The notes: generated by a model not told the origin, from the sequence alone. Shown: positions 33,519 to 58,944, counted from the first letter of the stretch. The stretch is DNA of 64,000 bases from Erpobdella octoculata (GCA_963978895.1 OZ022241.1:16897341-16961340); one strand, 5' to 3'. Made by a program: numbers and translations.

Positions 33519-35033
33519 TAACTAACAAAAGTTAATTCTCTTGTAATAATTTTGAAATTCATAGAAATTTGACTGACATCTTTTATTTATGGTATGCTTA
33601 TAACAAGTATATAAAAAGCGAAACAAAGAAAAAACAGAGAAAGAGAGAGAAAGAGAGGGAGAGAGAGCGAATGACAGAGAAAGAAGGAGTGCGAGAAAGA
33701 GAGAGAAAAAGGGGGAAAAGGGAAAAATAACTAGAAATAACAGAAAACCCGGAACGATGAGTAATAATGAGTATCCCAGATAGTGATAGATATTTTCCCG
33801 AACAAAATCATTTCTTGGCTACATGGCTGGCTGTACATGTAGTAAGTCGTTTTTTTGTACAGACCACGTACACACGTTTGCGTCGTTGTCCGTTCGCCTG
33901 CGTAGTGGATTATAAATCAATCTAGTGGGCGTTGACATAAAATTGTGGGAGGTGGGTGATAATACGTAGGTGGTGGAGGTGGAGAGGGTACTTGTAAAAT
34001 TGTAATTTAATTGAATGTAATTGTTATTAATGCTATAAGTAGTACTACATAATTTCATATGTGAATTTCAGAGTTTGCACTACCCTTAAGTGTATGTGAC
34101 TCTTATTGCCTAATAAAGAATTTTTTTTTCATAAAGCTTTAATTAAAAAAAATAAATAAATCAAGTTTCTAGCACACATGCACAAATGCACAGAGAAACA
34201 CAGACACAGTTAAATATAGCGCACACACACGCGTGCACAACATCCATTAACCTTATCAATGCGACCACATGCAAATCCCATTACTCTCAACCGTTCAAGT
34301 GCTGACATCCAGCTATCTTTGTCTTTCTGTCTGTCTGTCTTTTTCTTTCTCCTTTTTTCAGTTTAAAAATTCTTTTAATAACTTATTTTATTTCAAACAT
34401 AAAAATAAAAAAAACAAATTCCTGAAAAGAAGAATTTAGGCATTTTTTAAGATTTCCGAAAAGATAATTTTTATTATTTGTTAAGTGTGAATTAAAAGAA
34501 AAACTTCACTGCGTTCAAACTCATACCCAAATACATATGCATCGTGCCTCGATGCGAAGAAAAAAAATTAATCAACGGATTAGAAGGTATTATTCGTCGG
34601 ATTAGACGTATCGCTTTATACAATGTGCATGAATAAGCGCAGAGAAAACGGTGGAAATGACCATTAAAATACCCGCTAGATGCAATACTTGTTTTTAGCG
34701 GTATATACCGATAGAAGTAAGACAGTCTTTTACAATGCTTATATGATTATGCAATCTCGTCGGTTATTATCACACATAGAAGGCCTAACGCAAATAAAGA
34801 AACATTTATTTTAGTTTAAATGACGGGGAGGCTGTTTTTGTTCACGTCTCATACTGGCTATGATATTTCATAGCTAACATAATTCAACATAAAAAATAAC
34901 AAAATAAATTGCAATTTCAAATCATGCTAAAGGAAATAATTGTTTAGAGGAAACTATGTAATGTTTTTTTGTTTTAAACGGCCAAAAATAAAATCATCAA
35001 TAAATGTCGATGTTTGTATTTATTCTGTCGTTG
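33519..35033. other. No gene recognised
   Basis: AT-rich. 33,630-33,730 is purine-rich (gagagaaagagag). A perfect palindrome CGGTATATACCG lies near 34,700. (GTCT)n short tract at 34,325. Confidence 0.5.
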
Positions 35034-35340
35034 GCATGATCATCATGATCAACATGATCAACATGATCAACATGATCAACATGATCAACATGATCAACAT
35101 GATCAACATGATCAACATGATCAACATGATCAACATGATCAACATGATCAACATGATCAACATGATCAACATGATCAACATGATCAACATGATCAACATG
35201 ATCAACATGATCAACATGATCATCATGATCAACATGATCAACATGATCAACATGATCAACATGATCAACATGATCAACATGATCAACATGATCAACATGA
35301 TCATCATGATCAACATGACCAACATGATCAACATGATTAA
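35034..35340. repeat. 9-bp satellite (catgatcaa)n, about 33 units
   Basis: Almost perfect 9-bp units; occasional units are catgatcat, and one is catgaccaa. Every unit holds GATC. Nine being a multiple of three, all frames stay open (MIN, DQH, LIM repeats); these are not genes. Confidence 0.97.
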
Positions 35341-37192
35341 CAGATAGCGGAATCGTTTATTTTCTCAACACTTATCAATCAATCAATTAAACTTAAAAAG
35401 CGCCTTTTCTTAAATTCAAAGGGATTGCTCCCCAATAAATTTGCTAAATAAAAATGTTTTAAAAACCACGAAAAAAAACAATGAATTACAACATGCATAC
35501 CTAAATAGAAAACAAAAGACTATCAGCATAATTTACCAACAAAAGCAAGAAAACAAACATTCAACAAGAGCATGGATAACTAAAGAAAAGAAAAAATTAG
35601 TAAATGAAAATAATTTCTAAATGGCCTCTATAAAGCAGCACTACCAATGACCCTAAAACTAACAATTATAAAACATCCTTTTTTTCAATCACTTACACGA
35701 TACCATACAAAAACTAACAACTACGAAAAAAACCTTTGTTTCAATCACTAACAGGTAAATACATTTTGAGAAAGCATCAATGGTGATGACAAACATTTAT
35801 TCATTCACAAAGCCCAAAATAAGAACATAAGTCCTGGCAAGAGCAGAGCCGCAAACCGCAACATGGTGCAATCAAATGAGAAAGACACCGGCAGGCGAGG
35901 GCCTTTAACCACCAGATACGAGTGCTGTAACCAATTGCGATGAAATATCACGGCTGATGATCGTTTTATCGTTGAAACTTTTTAAAATTCCATCTATCCT
36001 TTCTTAACGATAGATGGAATTTAAGGACAAGAAGTCTTAAGACTTTCGTCTTATTGATTTTACTTTACTTTAAATAGACATGTTTTAATGGGTTTTTTTA
36101 ACAAGGTTATGGTAAAATTCTCCAAATGGCAAAAAGCTTCTGAGTTTTTATTATTAAGTGCTTTACAAAGAAACAAAAATTATTTTCAAATGTTTAATTT
36201 AAATTGCAGTGTTGAAAATGAGAGCCGCCTCTGCAGCAAAAAACTCAAAAAATATTTTTTGGTTTAATATTTATTATTAAAAATAATCATATTTAAACAA
36301 CTACATGCTTTTGTTAATAAATGTATTTGTGTTTAATTTGCACATGTTTTGAAAATTCATGAGAGCCTATGAGAGTTATGAGGCAAATACATTTCTTGGC
36401 CCCTACTCTCTAAAATGCAAGAGTCAGTGTGTAAATTTTCCTACAGGTCCAATCTGGGCCCTTACAAAAACAAAAATGCTAAAAAAATAGAATCATGGTC
36501 ACACTTGTCTTATAAATCTTTGAAATTTCCGGCCATCAATGTGTTTTAATTACTTTTAATACTAACATTAGACGGGATTATTTTCTTGCCAGAAACTTAC
36601 AAAAAACAATTTTCTTTAAATGTTTGAAATATGTTTGCAAAGTGATTTTATAAACAACATTTGAAAAAAAATTAATTTTTATCCCGCTGTGAGGACATTC
36701 AAAAGATACAAAAAATGTTACCGAAAGAATGAAAATAATATATTTATAATATACGTTTTTATTAAAAAAAATAGGAAAAAATTAAACTTATGCAATTAAA
36801 TTATAAAAAATAATTAGTTCAACTGCTAAGTACTAAACAATGAAAAATACGATAGAAAACTATTTGAAAAAATATCATATCAATATCATGGTCAAATAAA
36901 ATTGCAGCAGACTTGAACATCATCCTAACTACAACGAAGAGAACTATCATCTCCAACAGCAGCATCAACAGCAAAACCTCCAATAGGAAACTGTCTCATC
37001 AAAATGCGACCAATGAATAGCAAGCAGCATCCAAGCAAGTCATCAATTGGGAGTATAATAAAAAGACACAGCCTGTAAATATGAAATTTCTGACGATATT
37101 AATCTGAAAATTAGGCTAGTAATTATTGCAAAAATGCTTAAAATCTTAAGGTGGTTCTAGCTCAGCAAATTATTTTTTAAAATTTTCATGAT
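35341..37192. other. No gene recognised; presumed upstream of TAL
   Basis: AT-rich, no repeat module. A perfect 12-bp hairpin (attccatctatc ... gatagatggaat) lies at about 35,988-36,021. 36,900-37,080 is richer in CAGCA/ACAAC words, like the start of the TAL coding exon, and might be 5' UTR. Confidence 0.4.
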
Positions 37193-40100
37193 ATGCTCAG
37201 CAAACCAAACAGCAAAAGCAGAAAACCACTGATTGCTACTAATACAACTGCAAAATTTCCGAGTCAATCGAAATCTTTTGTTTATCTCAGTGATAACAAG
37301 CAAAGCAACAATTCTTCAAGTTCAGGCATTTCAACGAATAAGTTCTTCAATTCATCAAATCATCAAAGTTTTACCATCAGCCGTCACAACATCGACGCCA
37401 TATTGCCGACAAACATGCCATCGGTTTCTTCGCCAAGCGATAGCAGAGCCTCATCATCCAACAAACAAAAGTCGAAACAACAACAACCATACAACAACTC
37501 CAGCAACAATGTACAACACTGTCTTACAACCACTGGAAATACTTTTCCCGTTAATGCCACGATTTTACTCCAAAACGTATTGGCGACCTATCAGCTCAAC
37601 AACATTCCTTCAACAACTTCGACCTCCACCATTAACAACGGAAACTGTTCTAAAAATCACAGACAATTTATAACTAACAACAACACCAACAACATCAAAA
37701 ACGCTTTTTTATCTCCGTTTATTCCACATAACTACACTAGACCCTTTTCATCTCCACACTACCCTTTTGCACTTTCTCAGTATTTCCTGCCCAGATATTC
37801 TGGTCATTTCTTTTCTTTTGGCATTCCACCTCTTTCTGATGAAACCAATTCGCCTGATCAACCACTGAAAACACCAATGGCAAACAGCGACGAGACAACA
37901 GCAACATCAACAATCAGCGATCCTGGACTTCTTCCACTTCACAATTCTTCCAAAGCAGTAGCAGTAGCTAACTTGCGTAACTTCAACGCAAGTATCGTCA
38001 ACAGCAACACATCCAGACATAGCAGCCAAAATGACGAAAGCTGCAGCGGAGAAGCATTTCATAATTTAATGGTTAGCGCTGCCAGTACAGTAGAACCGAG
38101 TCACAATGGTGGAAATCTTTATATGAAAAACAGTATTATCAATGGAGGAATTGGTCTGTTTGCATCAACAGGACACCTTCTGACAAAAACTGAACATCTC
38201 ACTCCACCTGCCCTTCACGTATCACTTCCAGTTTTACCTGCACGTCAGCCGGTTGTACACACACCAAAGAAAGTGGTCAAAAGAATGTTCACCAACAGCA
38301 GAGAACGCTGGAGGCAACAGGTGGGTAAGAAGAAGGTATGGATGATGGATGAAAGAATAATTGTTGAAAAAATAAATAAGTTAACTATTTATATCAATGC
38401 CTGTATTACAGCTCAATTAGGCATATGTACTTGGTGGGAAAAACGGCGGCTCAACTCAAATATCAGGGCTGGCTTGGTTAATCGATTTTTAAATGTGAAC
38501 TGGGGCTGCGCGGGTACCCATACCCGACCCGTTTTGGCGATACGGGTTGGGTAGGGTAGACTCTGAACGGGTATGGATAAGACATCAACGGGTACGAGCT
38601 TACCCGTTTGCCCGTAATTTTTAAATGCTTTAATACACCGTGTTTGCTTGCGTGCGTGCTTGAGACACATGCTTGGACCCTAATCCACTTAAAAAACCAG
38701 CTTCCCGTTATCCAATCAAGTTGAAATTGGTTGGTTTATTTGCCGCTGCGAGCTTTACATTTTAATAAATTTTTAGATTTATGAGATCAAATCTGAGTGA
38801 ATTATAGAATAAAATCAATTAAAACTAAAAAAAAATTAAAAAAGTACAAATTTTATGTATGAAAACAAACCATCGATTCTTAGCTTATTTAAAGAAAGCA
38901 GTGTCTAATTTTTTAATTTTTTAATTCACAGTAAAAATTTTGCTTCGAAAGTTTAATATATTTTCAATCCTCACAAACTTCAACTGTGGTCAATGTTTTC
39001 ACTTTTCATATTTTATAGACTATCATCAAAAAATTTAAAAATTTAAAAAACTTTTGGTCGATGAATTAAAAAATTACAAAGGATTATTGAAAATCAAAGT
39101 TTTTTACGGTTCCCTTGTTTTTTCAGGTTTGTCTCGAAAGTAAATGAAAATAACTATAATGAGGTAGTTTATTAAATGACTGTGACAAATATTGTACCGC
39201 TAATGTTCAGCCTCATCCATTTTATGAAGTTACAAAGAAGTTGACGATAACCGACAATATAGTATTAACTTGCCAGTATAAAGCATAAAACTTTACAGTC
39301 TGTTTGAAGCGTTTCAGTGACGCTGCCATGTAAATTATAGTTGAGAAGAAGGAGACACTACATTTAGCATTACCAATGTTGCATATGCTGCACAATGTTG
39401 CAGAAAGAAGGACAGAAGTACAGAGATCACGATGGAGCTAAGATGTCTTGATGGAGCTAAGATGTCTTGATGGAGCTAAGATGTTTTGATGGAGCTAAGA
39501 TGTCTTGATGGAGCTAAGATGTCTTTATGGAGCTAAGATGTCTTGGTGGAGCTAAGATGTCTTGATGGGGCTAAGATGTCTTGATGGAGCTAAGATGTCT
39601 TGAGGGAGATAATATGTCTTCGCTGTGTACTGAGCTGGCAAAAAGTGTGAAAAACATATGTCTATCAAAGTTGACGTAGTAGGTACTACTGGGCTGCGAA
39701 TATTCTGTATCCGACCTATTCATTTTTTCCTAGCCTGCAAGTGAGAGCAGGGTGAAGGTTAAAGTTACTCGTATTCGACATCAAGGACTTCATTTCAGCA
39801 AAACCTTGGGGTGGCAACTTCTTCTCAGAGCCCACCAATTCTTCACAACAATCAATAATTTTCAAAATCATTTTTTCAATTATCCTTGCAAAAAACTGAT
39901 GATGACCGGAGGGAGGAGTCGAAAATACTTTTACAAACAAAATTTGAAATTTTGAAACTCTTTTCATTTTTTCCCCAGGAAAAGCTGATGGCCAGAGGGA
40001 GGGGTAGTCCGAGGTACTTTTCCAAAAAAAATTTGGACCCTCTTTTCAATTTATTTCCCTCCAAAAAAACTGATGACCGGGAAGGGGGTAGTCGGAGGTA

Positions 40101-41859
40101 CTTTTCTATTTTTTTTCGATTCATTATCCCTCCCAAAAAGCTGATGACTTTGGGGGGGGGTTATTTGGAGGTACTTTTAAGAAAAATGTTATAAACCCCG
40201 GCATAAGCCGATTCTGCAAAATATTTCGTAATTGTTTCAGCTACCATTAGTATAAAAAATAATAACTGGTTGGTGAAGCATCTTGCCGCTGATTAGTTTG
40301 AGCCTATTTAGAAAAAAAATGTCCTTTTCAAGACAATTTTTACTGGACCTGTCGGTTGAAGTTTAAAATGACAAAATGTCACTTTTTTATACTATGCAAT
40401 TATGCATTGATTTGATTCAAAAAAGCCCGACGTTTTTAGATATCCGCCACATATCAAAACGTCAAGCCCGTAACCAGGATTTTAAAACAAAGGGTGCAAT
40501 ACCAATTTGAAATTTGAAAGGGTGCAGAACGTTTATATCAGCTATCCCTCCTTCACTTGCCTAGGGTCCCGTCGACAAGGCACCCCAGACACGTTTACAA
40601 AAAAGTAACTCAGTACTTTAAAGAAAGAATTCTATGACTTTAATTTGGTGTACCAATGTTGCGAGGAAGCTTTTGCAAACTAAAGACTGCCATCAGTTAA
40701 TACATTTAAAATATTGTGCTTTCCTTTCTGATTACTCAAAACCAGCAATAACAAGGTTTCTAGTAATAAAAATTTAACTATTTTAAAATGGGGTACACTA
40801 TCACTTGTTCCAGGCGGGGTGCAAAAAAGGGTGCATGCACCCCGCCTGCCTACGGGTCTGTAGAACGATAATAGTCAGAGAATGAGTTTAAATAAAATTA
40901 AACCTTAAGCCACGGAGAAATAGAAAAAAGTTGCGATCTAAGTAAAGATTTTAATTTTAATTTTTTTATTAGCTGACCATGGGAGCCCAAACCCCAGTTC
41001 CTTTGATGTTCTAAAAGCTCTAGTGCAGATTTTGCTAATTTTATGATTTTGTTTATACCTAGCTAGGTAAATACTTAATTAAATAAACAATTCATTTTTT
41101 TCCAATATACAGAACGTCAACGGAGCATTTATGGAGTTGAGAAAACTGGTGCCAACTCACCCACCTGACAAAAAACTCAGTAAAAATGAAATTCTTCGAT
41201 TGGCCATCAAATACATAAAACTACTCGACAGAGTTCTTGAATACCAAAAAGAACAAGAAGGAGAGGACAAAAAAGGAGACGAATCGAACGATCGACTTGG
41301 TGATGGTGGCCGATGCGCGAGTGATTCAGACTCAGCTGCAAATAGAAAAATGTCATCCGGAGAAATCAACAATAATGGTAGCGGCTATGAGAATTTCCAT
41401 GCACTAAAATATGCCGCCAAAGATCACATGGACGATTTAACAAACCGGATGAGCAGTGATGGTCAGAGAATTAAAACAAGCGCTGCCAACATCGTCAAAG
41501 ACCATGATAAAGGAATTAAACACAAACTGAAAGTAAAAACTGAGATTGACAGTTATCAGAACGGATCAATTCTACAGATGGGAAGCACGTATCCCGTAGC
41601 CAGCGATAGCAGCAGTCTTGATCGGAAACGCAGACTGGGAGCAAGAGATACATCTGCTTCTGTTCCAAATTTCCTGAATGTCAAGAATGTTCATTCTCAC
41701 AAGATAGCAAAACGACCAAACGATGATGAAGATTCTGGAAGTAGACTGGAAACTATCAGCCATTCTCCTACTGTCAGTTCACCCGGTTCGAGTTTTTACG
41801 ATGGTGATAGTTATGAAGATGAGGAAGATGATGATGATTACGAAGAAAATCTGGAATAG
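37193..41859 (+). CDS. TAL1: TAL/SCL-family bHLH transcription factor
   Basis: Two coding exons: 37,193-38,320 and 41,113-41,859 (donor CAACAG|gtgggt, acceptor atatacag|AACGTC, phase 0), giving 624 residues. The bHLH domain spans roughly residues 363-419: [13 protein letters not shown] closes exon 1 and [20 protein letters not shown] then [18 protein letters not shown] opens exon 2. [17 protein letters not shown](I/V)[16 protein letters not shown] is diagnostic for TAL1/TAL2/LYL1; the intron lies where vertebrate TAL genes have one. Such proteins bind E-boxes as dimers with E-proteins in blood and nervous-system development. The start is the first ATG after an in-frame TAA. The N-terminal 360 residues are Ser/Asn/Thr-rich; the tail is acidic ([16 protein letters not shown]). 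The orthology group is secure; TAL1 versus LYL1 is not meaningful in invertebrates. Confidence 0.9.
39430..39615 (+). repeat. 19-bp minisatellite (gatggagctaagatgtctt)n
   Basis: About nine units in the TAL intron; variants include gatgttttgatgg and gagggagataata at the ends. Confidence 0.93.
39880..40190 (+). repeat. Four diverged tandem units, about 85 bp
   Basis: Each unit carries an 'aactgatga(cc)ggagggagg' type block, then 'gtcggaggtacttttc' and an A-rich stretch. The frequent CTGATGA looks like a ribozyme core but the unit does not fold as one. Confidence 0.65.
40463..40861. mobile_element. Old non-autonomous hAT-like element
   Basis: Left end CAAGCCCGTAACCAGGATTT ... AAAGGGTGCAA; right end reversed CAGACCCGTAGGCAGGCGGG GTGCA. 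The opposed ends share the CCCGTA-CAGG pattern and a GGGTGCA block. Flanking octamers caaaacgt and tagaacga agree at five of eight positions, consistent with a decayed 8-bp target duplication. No ORF. Confidence 0.55.
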
Positions 41860-42043
41860 ATTTCACACGACATTATCCTCTTAAAACAACAAACCAACCA
41901 ACCATACGATTCGTAGTATACACACACCCAATGATATTTGATATCTGTGTCGTAAAAAATGTTTGCAAGTAACAAAAAATGTAATTATAATTATTTGAAG
42001 GGATTGTTTCTTTATTTATTTAAATCTTTTGCCACAGAAAAAT

Positions 42044-42049
42044 AATAAA
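42044..42049 (+). terminator. Polyadenylation signal for TAL
   Basis: AATAAA about 185 bases after the TAL stop codon; the first such hexamer downstream in the right orientation. Confidence 0.45.
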
Positions 42050-42850
42050 AATTCATGACATCTGCAGTCTACAGCTCTAGCACAGTAACTTTATATGGTG
42101 GAACGGGCAAATACGTTTTATTTGTTCCTAGTTTTACATTCCTAAAAATCCTTTGTATCATGTTTTCAAATTATAGCGTGGTTGCACTAGGATTTTATTT
42201 AAAGATGATTTTTATTTTCTGGGGAGGGGGTGGTGACTTAGCTCTGGGCAGCGGTGGATCCAAGAATTTCTTAAGGGGAAACCCGACATTTTTTTTAGTT
42301 GTTCAGAAATGTTATTATTGTCGTTATGCGTACACAGCCCGTTGTAAAATATCTGGATTTTTTTTATTCAGTGAAACCAAACAAAAAAGAATTGAAATAA
42401 AACTTGTTGTTTACTCACTTTTTCTTCCTTTTTTTTCTTTTTCTTCTTTCTTCCTTTTTTCTGTATTTTTTCTCTCTGTATGAGCAATGTCATGTCAACA
42501 CGCAAGACATATTTTATCAGTTATTTGTTGATTCAAAGCTAAAAATGATCTTTTAACAGTAGTATTAAATAGTAAGATCACCTCAATCACACAAAAAACA
42601 GTTATCACTTATCACAGATGATAAATTATTATTTTTTTCGACGAGAATGGCCTTTGATGTTCCTTGATAGACGTTTTTGTTGGGGTTGGGGTATATATGT
42701 CATATCCGCGGGATGAAAAAGTCCGGAAACATTTTCATTTTTGTTTTAGCTTTCATTCATATTAGAAATACTAACTGCTGTAAGAATTTGCTGTTAAATC
42801 ATTTGAGCTTATTTAGACAAATGACAGTGCCATTTTTACACACTTTTACT
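42050..42850. other. No gene recognised
   Basis: A hAT-like end CAGCGGTGGATCCAAGAATT occurs at 42,249 with no partner nearby. T/C-rich tract 42,420-42,475. Confidence 0.45.
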
Positions 42851-43792
42851 CAGTGGCGTACCTATGGCAAACGCCGATCTTGCGCCCCTCTCCGACGATA
42901 GGTTACTTACGTTTTATTTTCTGAAAAACTACTTTAGAATTTGGTAAAAAAATCACACAAGTTAAATCTAATAACACTTTATTACACACTTTTACTTAAC
43001 TTGACTTTTCTGTCTGTCTGTCTGTCTGTCTGTCGTCAAATTTTGCAATCGATTTTAAATTTTAAACTAACTTCCCGATGAGCTAGAGACTTAAAAATTT
43101 AAATATATCTCCGAACTGATTAACAATGCATTCTCTCAAATATTTGGATCGATTGGACAAAATTTAATTAAGTAATTATTTGTGATATTTTCGTCGAACT
43201 ATTTATTGTCTATGCTAAATGCTCGTTGTTTATGTATTGCAAATTCAGATTCCTTCTTTCAGTGAGTCACTAACTAACATTTCTCTTTCATCATGAAAAT
43301 AATTTTTGAGAGCTTCAAACCTAAAGCTGCTTTATGAAAATTCATTTTAGGGAACGCGGTCAATACGAATCAAGATCTTGTTCCAAAACCCTAGCAACGT
43401 TAGAAAGTCATATGTTAATATTCGATTATAGAGTTGCTTTGCGTCGCTTTTAGTTTCACTAGTCGCGCTTTCATCGTCCATTATGTTCTGGATATTTGTT
43501 AACAAGTTTTACTGATTCCGTTTTTGCACTTCACCTGGTATCGGAACTTTGAGCTTTTCCCAACGCTGGGTTAAACGAGAGAAGAAAATATAAAGCGCAT
43601 CGATGGTTCCGAAAAATAGCTACCATTATTACTTTTTCTTTGGCTGCATGGATGCCTACCAAATTGAGAGAATGATTATCACAATTCACAAATATTGCTA
43701 TTTGCGTATTTATACGTTAGGCGCTTTTTCGCGCCCCTTCAGTTGCCGCCCATGGCACGTGCCATGCCTGCCATGCCCTAGTTACGCCTCTG
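42851..43792. mobile_element. Non-autonomous hAT element with perfect 8-bp target duplication
   Basis: Left end CAGTGGCGTACCTATGGCA; right end reversed CAGAGGCGTAACTAGGGCA. Both sides are flanked by cttttact (42,843-42,850 and 43,793-43,800), the 8-bp duplication expected of hAT transposition. The 942-bp interior has no transposase; it includes a (ctgt)n tract near 43,010 and a GC-rich, repeat-like right end (ggcgctttttcgcgcccctt ... catggcacgtgccatg). Confidence 0.88.
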
Positions 43793-43800
43793 CTTTTACT

Positions 43801-44410
43801 TAATTTGACTTCTCTGTCTGGGGTCAACATTTTTGAATTGATTTTTCACCAGCCTTTAGACAAGTTAAAACTTTGAAACTATTAGCATTAGACAATATTC
43901 AATAATTTCCTAAGCAATTTAATCATTATTTCAAATGATTTCAATATTTATTTTAAAACGCAATTAAAGTTATTCACCAGGTGGCGCTTGCATCAATTAA
44001 ACTTTAGGTAATCATGACTATGACAAGAACTTATTAAAATGTTGACTAAAATATTACTATAAACAATTGTAAAACTATTATTGCATCTAGAAATTGATTT
44101 GTTTAATCACATATATATATATGTGTATATGTATGTGTTTATGTATATATATGTATGTATGTATGTATATATATATATATATATATGTATGTATATATGT
44201 ATATATGTATGTATATATATATATATATGTATGTGTATATGTATATATATATATATGTATATAAATTAATATCAATAACCTATTTCCCAAAAGGTAACGT
44301 TCCCGTTACAAGAAATATAAATTAGTTAAGGTTTTACTTTCTAGTTATTTTATTATTCTAAATCCAGTTACATTCTGTAAATCGATACCTGATTTCTGAA
44401 CAAATAAACA
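43801..44410. other. No gene; TA/GTAT microsatellite
   Basis: Mixed (TA)n/(GTAT)n tract at 44,110-44,262; the rest is AT-rich and unassigned. Confidence 0.6.
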
Positions 44411-44413
44411 TCA

Positions 44414-44799
44414 CAACAATATAAAAATGACTTTCTGTGTGTGTGTCCTCATTGCTACACCATTCATTCATCCGATCGTAATGAAATTTTCACACAACTT
44501 TGAGAGTCAATGCAGGAAGGTTTTCGTGGGAAAAAAATTTAAAATTCCAGCTTCCAGCGGGAATGCGACCGGGAAAGCTAGCGGGAGAGGAAAAGCGACC
44601 TAGAACGAAAGAGCGAGCGGGAACGGGAAAGCGACCAGAAACGAGAGAGCAAGCGGGAGCGGACAGGAATCGGGACCGGGATACCGACTGGGAACGGGAA
44701 AACAAGCGGGAACGGGAAAACGGGGAAAGAAATTGTAGGGAGAGAAAAACGATAGAAAAACCTCTAAAAACCTCGAGAAACGCCGGGTACTCCCCAAGT
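44414..44799 (+). mobile_element. Non-autonomous Helitron, degraded ends
   Basis: 5' module 'tataaaaatgactttctgtg', 'ttgctacaccattcattcat', 'ccgatcgtaatgaaattttc' then the gggaaagcga minisatellite and AAAACCTCTAAAAACCTCGA with GAAACGCCGGGTACTCCCCAAG; the final CTAG has become CAAG. About 390 bp, no (TA)n between modules. Confidence 0.6.
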
Positions 44800-44829
44800 T
44801 TAAAAATATAAAAGTAAGTTTTTTAAAAA

Positions 44830-45268
<439 letters not shown>

Positions 45269-45405
45269 TGTTAATAATAATAATAATAAATTTTAGTCAT
45301 TCAAAAACTGTATTTATGTAACAGTTATAGCAGAATAATATTGCTAGTTGAGTTTATTGACTTTCTTTAAATCAAGTTTTGTACAATGCATGGTTTACCA
45401 TCATA

Positions 45406-46104
45406 CAGAGGCGTGGATTGGGGGGGGGGCTGAGGAGATTTATCCACCAAATAAAAAAAATATCTTTTCTAGCTCACCCATGATTATTATTTAGATAAGT
45501 TGATAAAAGCAGTATTTATCATACTTTTTGAATTATATCTACTTAGTTATATCCTTGCTAATATTTTTCAACCTATTAATACCTTCGGTCTATCCGATCG
45601 AACTCTTATGAACTTAAGCCTCTTGTATCTGTCTTAGCTTGACGAACAGCAGCATATTCTTATCCAGCTTTCTTACCAAGATTTTTCTAATTCATTTAAA
45701 AAACTTTTTATTAGCTCACACACAATTGAGTATTTAGATTAGTTGATGAAAATAGTATTTATCATACTTGTTGAATAATATCCAGTTAGTTTAATGTTTG
45801 CAATTATTTTCCACTCTTTTAGTAGTACCTTTAGTCTATTTGATCTTGATGATTTAGTGGACAATTTTGTTAAAATGAAAGAACGTCGATACCCTTTGTT
45901 AAATTTTTAATTATGTTTGTTGTCTGCATTAAATATTAAATAAAAGTTAACTTTTTTAAACTGCTTTTTTAAACTATCATGATGTTTTACCCGAAAATAC
46001 AACATACAAGTGTATATTCGGATGGTCATTTTGTTTGAAGATTATCTGAGTTCATTTTGAAAAATCTTCGCCCCCCTAAACATTTTGCTGAATCCACGCC
46101 TCTG
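45406..46104. mobile_element. Non-autonomous hAT element with perfect 8-bp target duplication
   Basis: Left end CAGAGGCGTGGATTGGGGGG; right end reversed CAGAGGCGTGGATTCAGCAA, identical over the first 14 bases. Flanks ccatcata at 45,398-45,405 and 46,105-46,112. The 699-bp interior is AT-rich with no ORF. Clear hAT signature. Confidence 0.92.
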
Positions 46105-46112
46105 CCATCATA

Positions 46113-46984
46113 AAAGCCATATCAGATCCATCAGCAAAAGAAATGTACTTAAGTAAACCCACAGACTAGAAGCAGATGATTAATACTTCCAAACATAATT
46201 ATATCTAATATGATATATAAGTTCATTTTAATTGATTGATCATATTACTAAGTGACTCATCCAATTTCATAGCAAAATATCAATTAATTTAAGATTTATA
46301 TATTCATTATGCACAGTTTTTTTTAAACGAAAGGGGGGTGGGGCGACACCCAGGACTCCCCTCCTGTATCCGCCCCTGACTGAATAATTGCAACCGTTAA
46401 TTTGCTTACTTTCTATTTCGTGTTTTTAAGAGATGGAGCAATTTAAAACTTTATTGGTGCCACATTTAAAAAATTTCTGATCTTTTTTGTGACTTTCTCA
46501 CAGCAAAAGATTCCAATGTGTTAGCGAAACCATTCATGCATGCGACCCCCATACAAACGAAATTGGCTATTACATCATATGAATTATGTGGCTGAAATAT
46601 GATAGCCTAACACATTTGTGGCAATGACTCAAAAGTAAGGATTTAAAAAAAAATGAAAAAGCTTGATTATGGCATTTTTCAATGTACAATAAATATTGCT
46701 CAAATATGATACATTTTCAATTAATAGTTAAAAAGCAATGAAGTTGTTTTTAAATAGGCATATAGTACATACTTCGACTTAGTCATTAAATCAGTGAAAC
46801 CAATACATAATTAAAAATAAGTAAAGAATTGAAAAATTCTCCTAAACATAATGTTATTATAACTGAATGATTTTAAAAATAACATTTAATTTAACATCAA
46901 ATTTGACAGAAATATTTAACTATTATTTTCTATTTTTTAAACAATAATAACAAATTCATAAAAAAGTAAATATACATAAAACTA
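46113..46984. other. No gene; a stray hAT-like end
   Basis: 'ctcctgtatccgcccctg' at 46,361-46,378, read in reverse CAGGGGCGGATACAGGAG, looks like a hAT end next to a GC-rich stretch, but no partner or duplication was found. The remainder is AT-rich and probably includes the WDR19 3' UTR. Confidence 0.45.
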
Positions 46985-58665
<11,681 letters not shown>

Positions 58666-58944
58666 CTGCATTGTGTTACAGTTGCAGATCAAGTAAATAT
58701 ATAACAGATATGTAAAAATTGATTTTGGCTTTATTTGATGTTGGAAACAATAGTGTTTGTCTATATTATTAAAAACATTTATTTTTTCGTAAATAATAAG
58801 CACGAAAAACCTTTATCATTTTCCAAATTGTTTTTACCTAAAACTACTAATTTATTAAGTTTAGACTAATAAAAAAATTAGAAGTTAAATTAAAAAATAA
58901 TATTTATAAAATAAATATTAATAATTCTTGGTGTTTATATAATA
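58666..58944. other. No gene; WDR19 intron
   Basis: AT-rich sequence upstream of the first WDR19 exon in the window. Confidence 0.55.

Larger units (their letters stand above)
38321..41112 (+). other. TAL intron 1, repeat-rich
   Basis: 2.8 kb. Holds a GC-rich 'acccgacccg/cgggtatgg' block (38,500-38,620) with a CTTG-family Helitron remnant behind it (38,640-38,800), a 19-bp minisatellite (39,430-39,615), four diverged units of about 85 bp (39,880-40,190) and an old hAT element (40,463-40,861). Confidence 0.7.

Noticed and set aside
35014..35347. MIN/DQH/LIM repeat proteins
   Set aside because: Frames of a 9-bp satellite; no codon bias or homology.
39896..39930. CTGATGA ... GTC GAAA resembling a hammerhead core
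   Set aside because: No pairing stem I or III; the word comes from an 85-bp tandem unit whose other copies lack GAAA.
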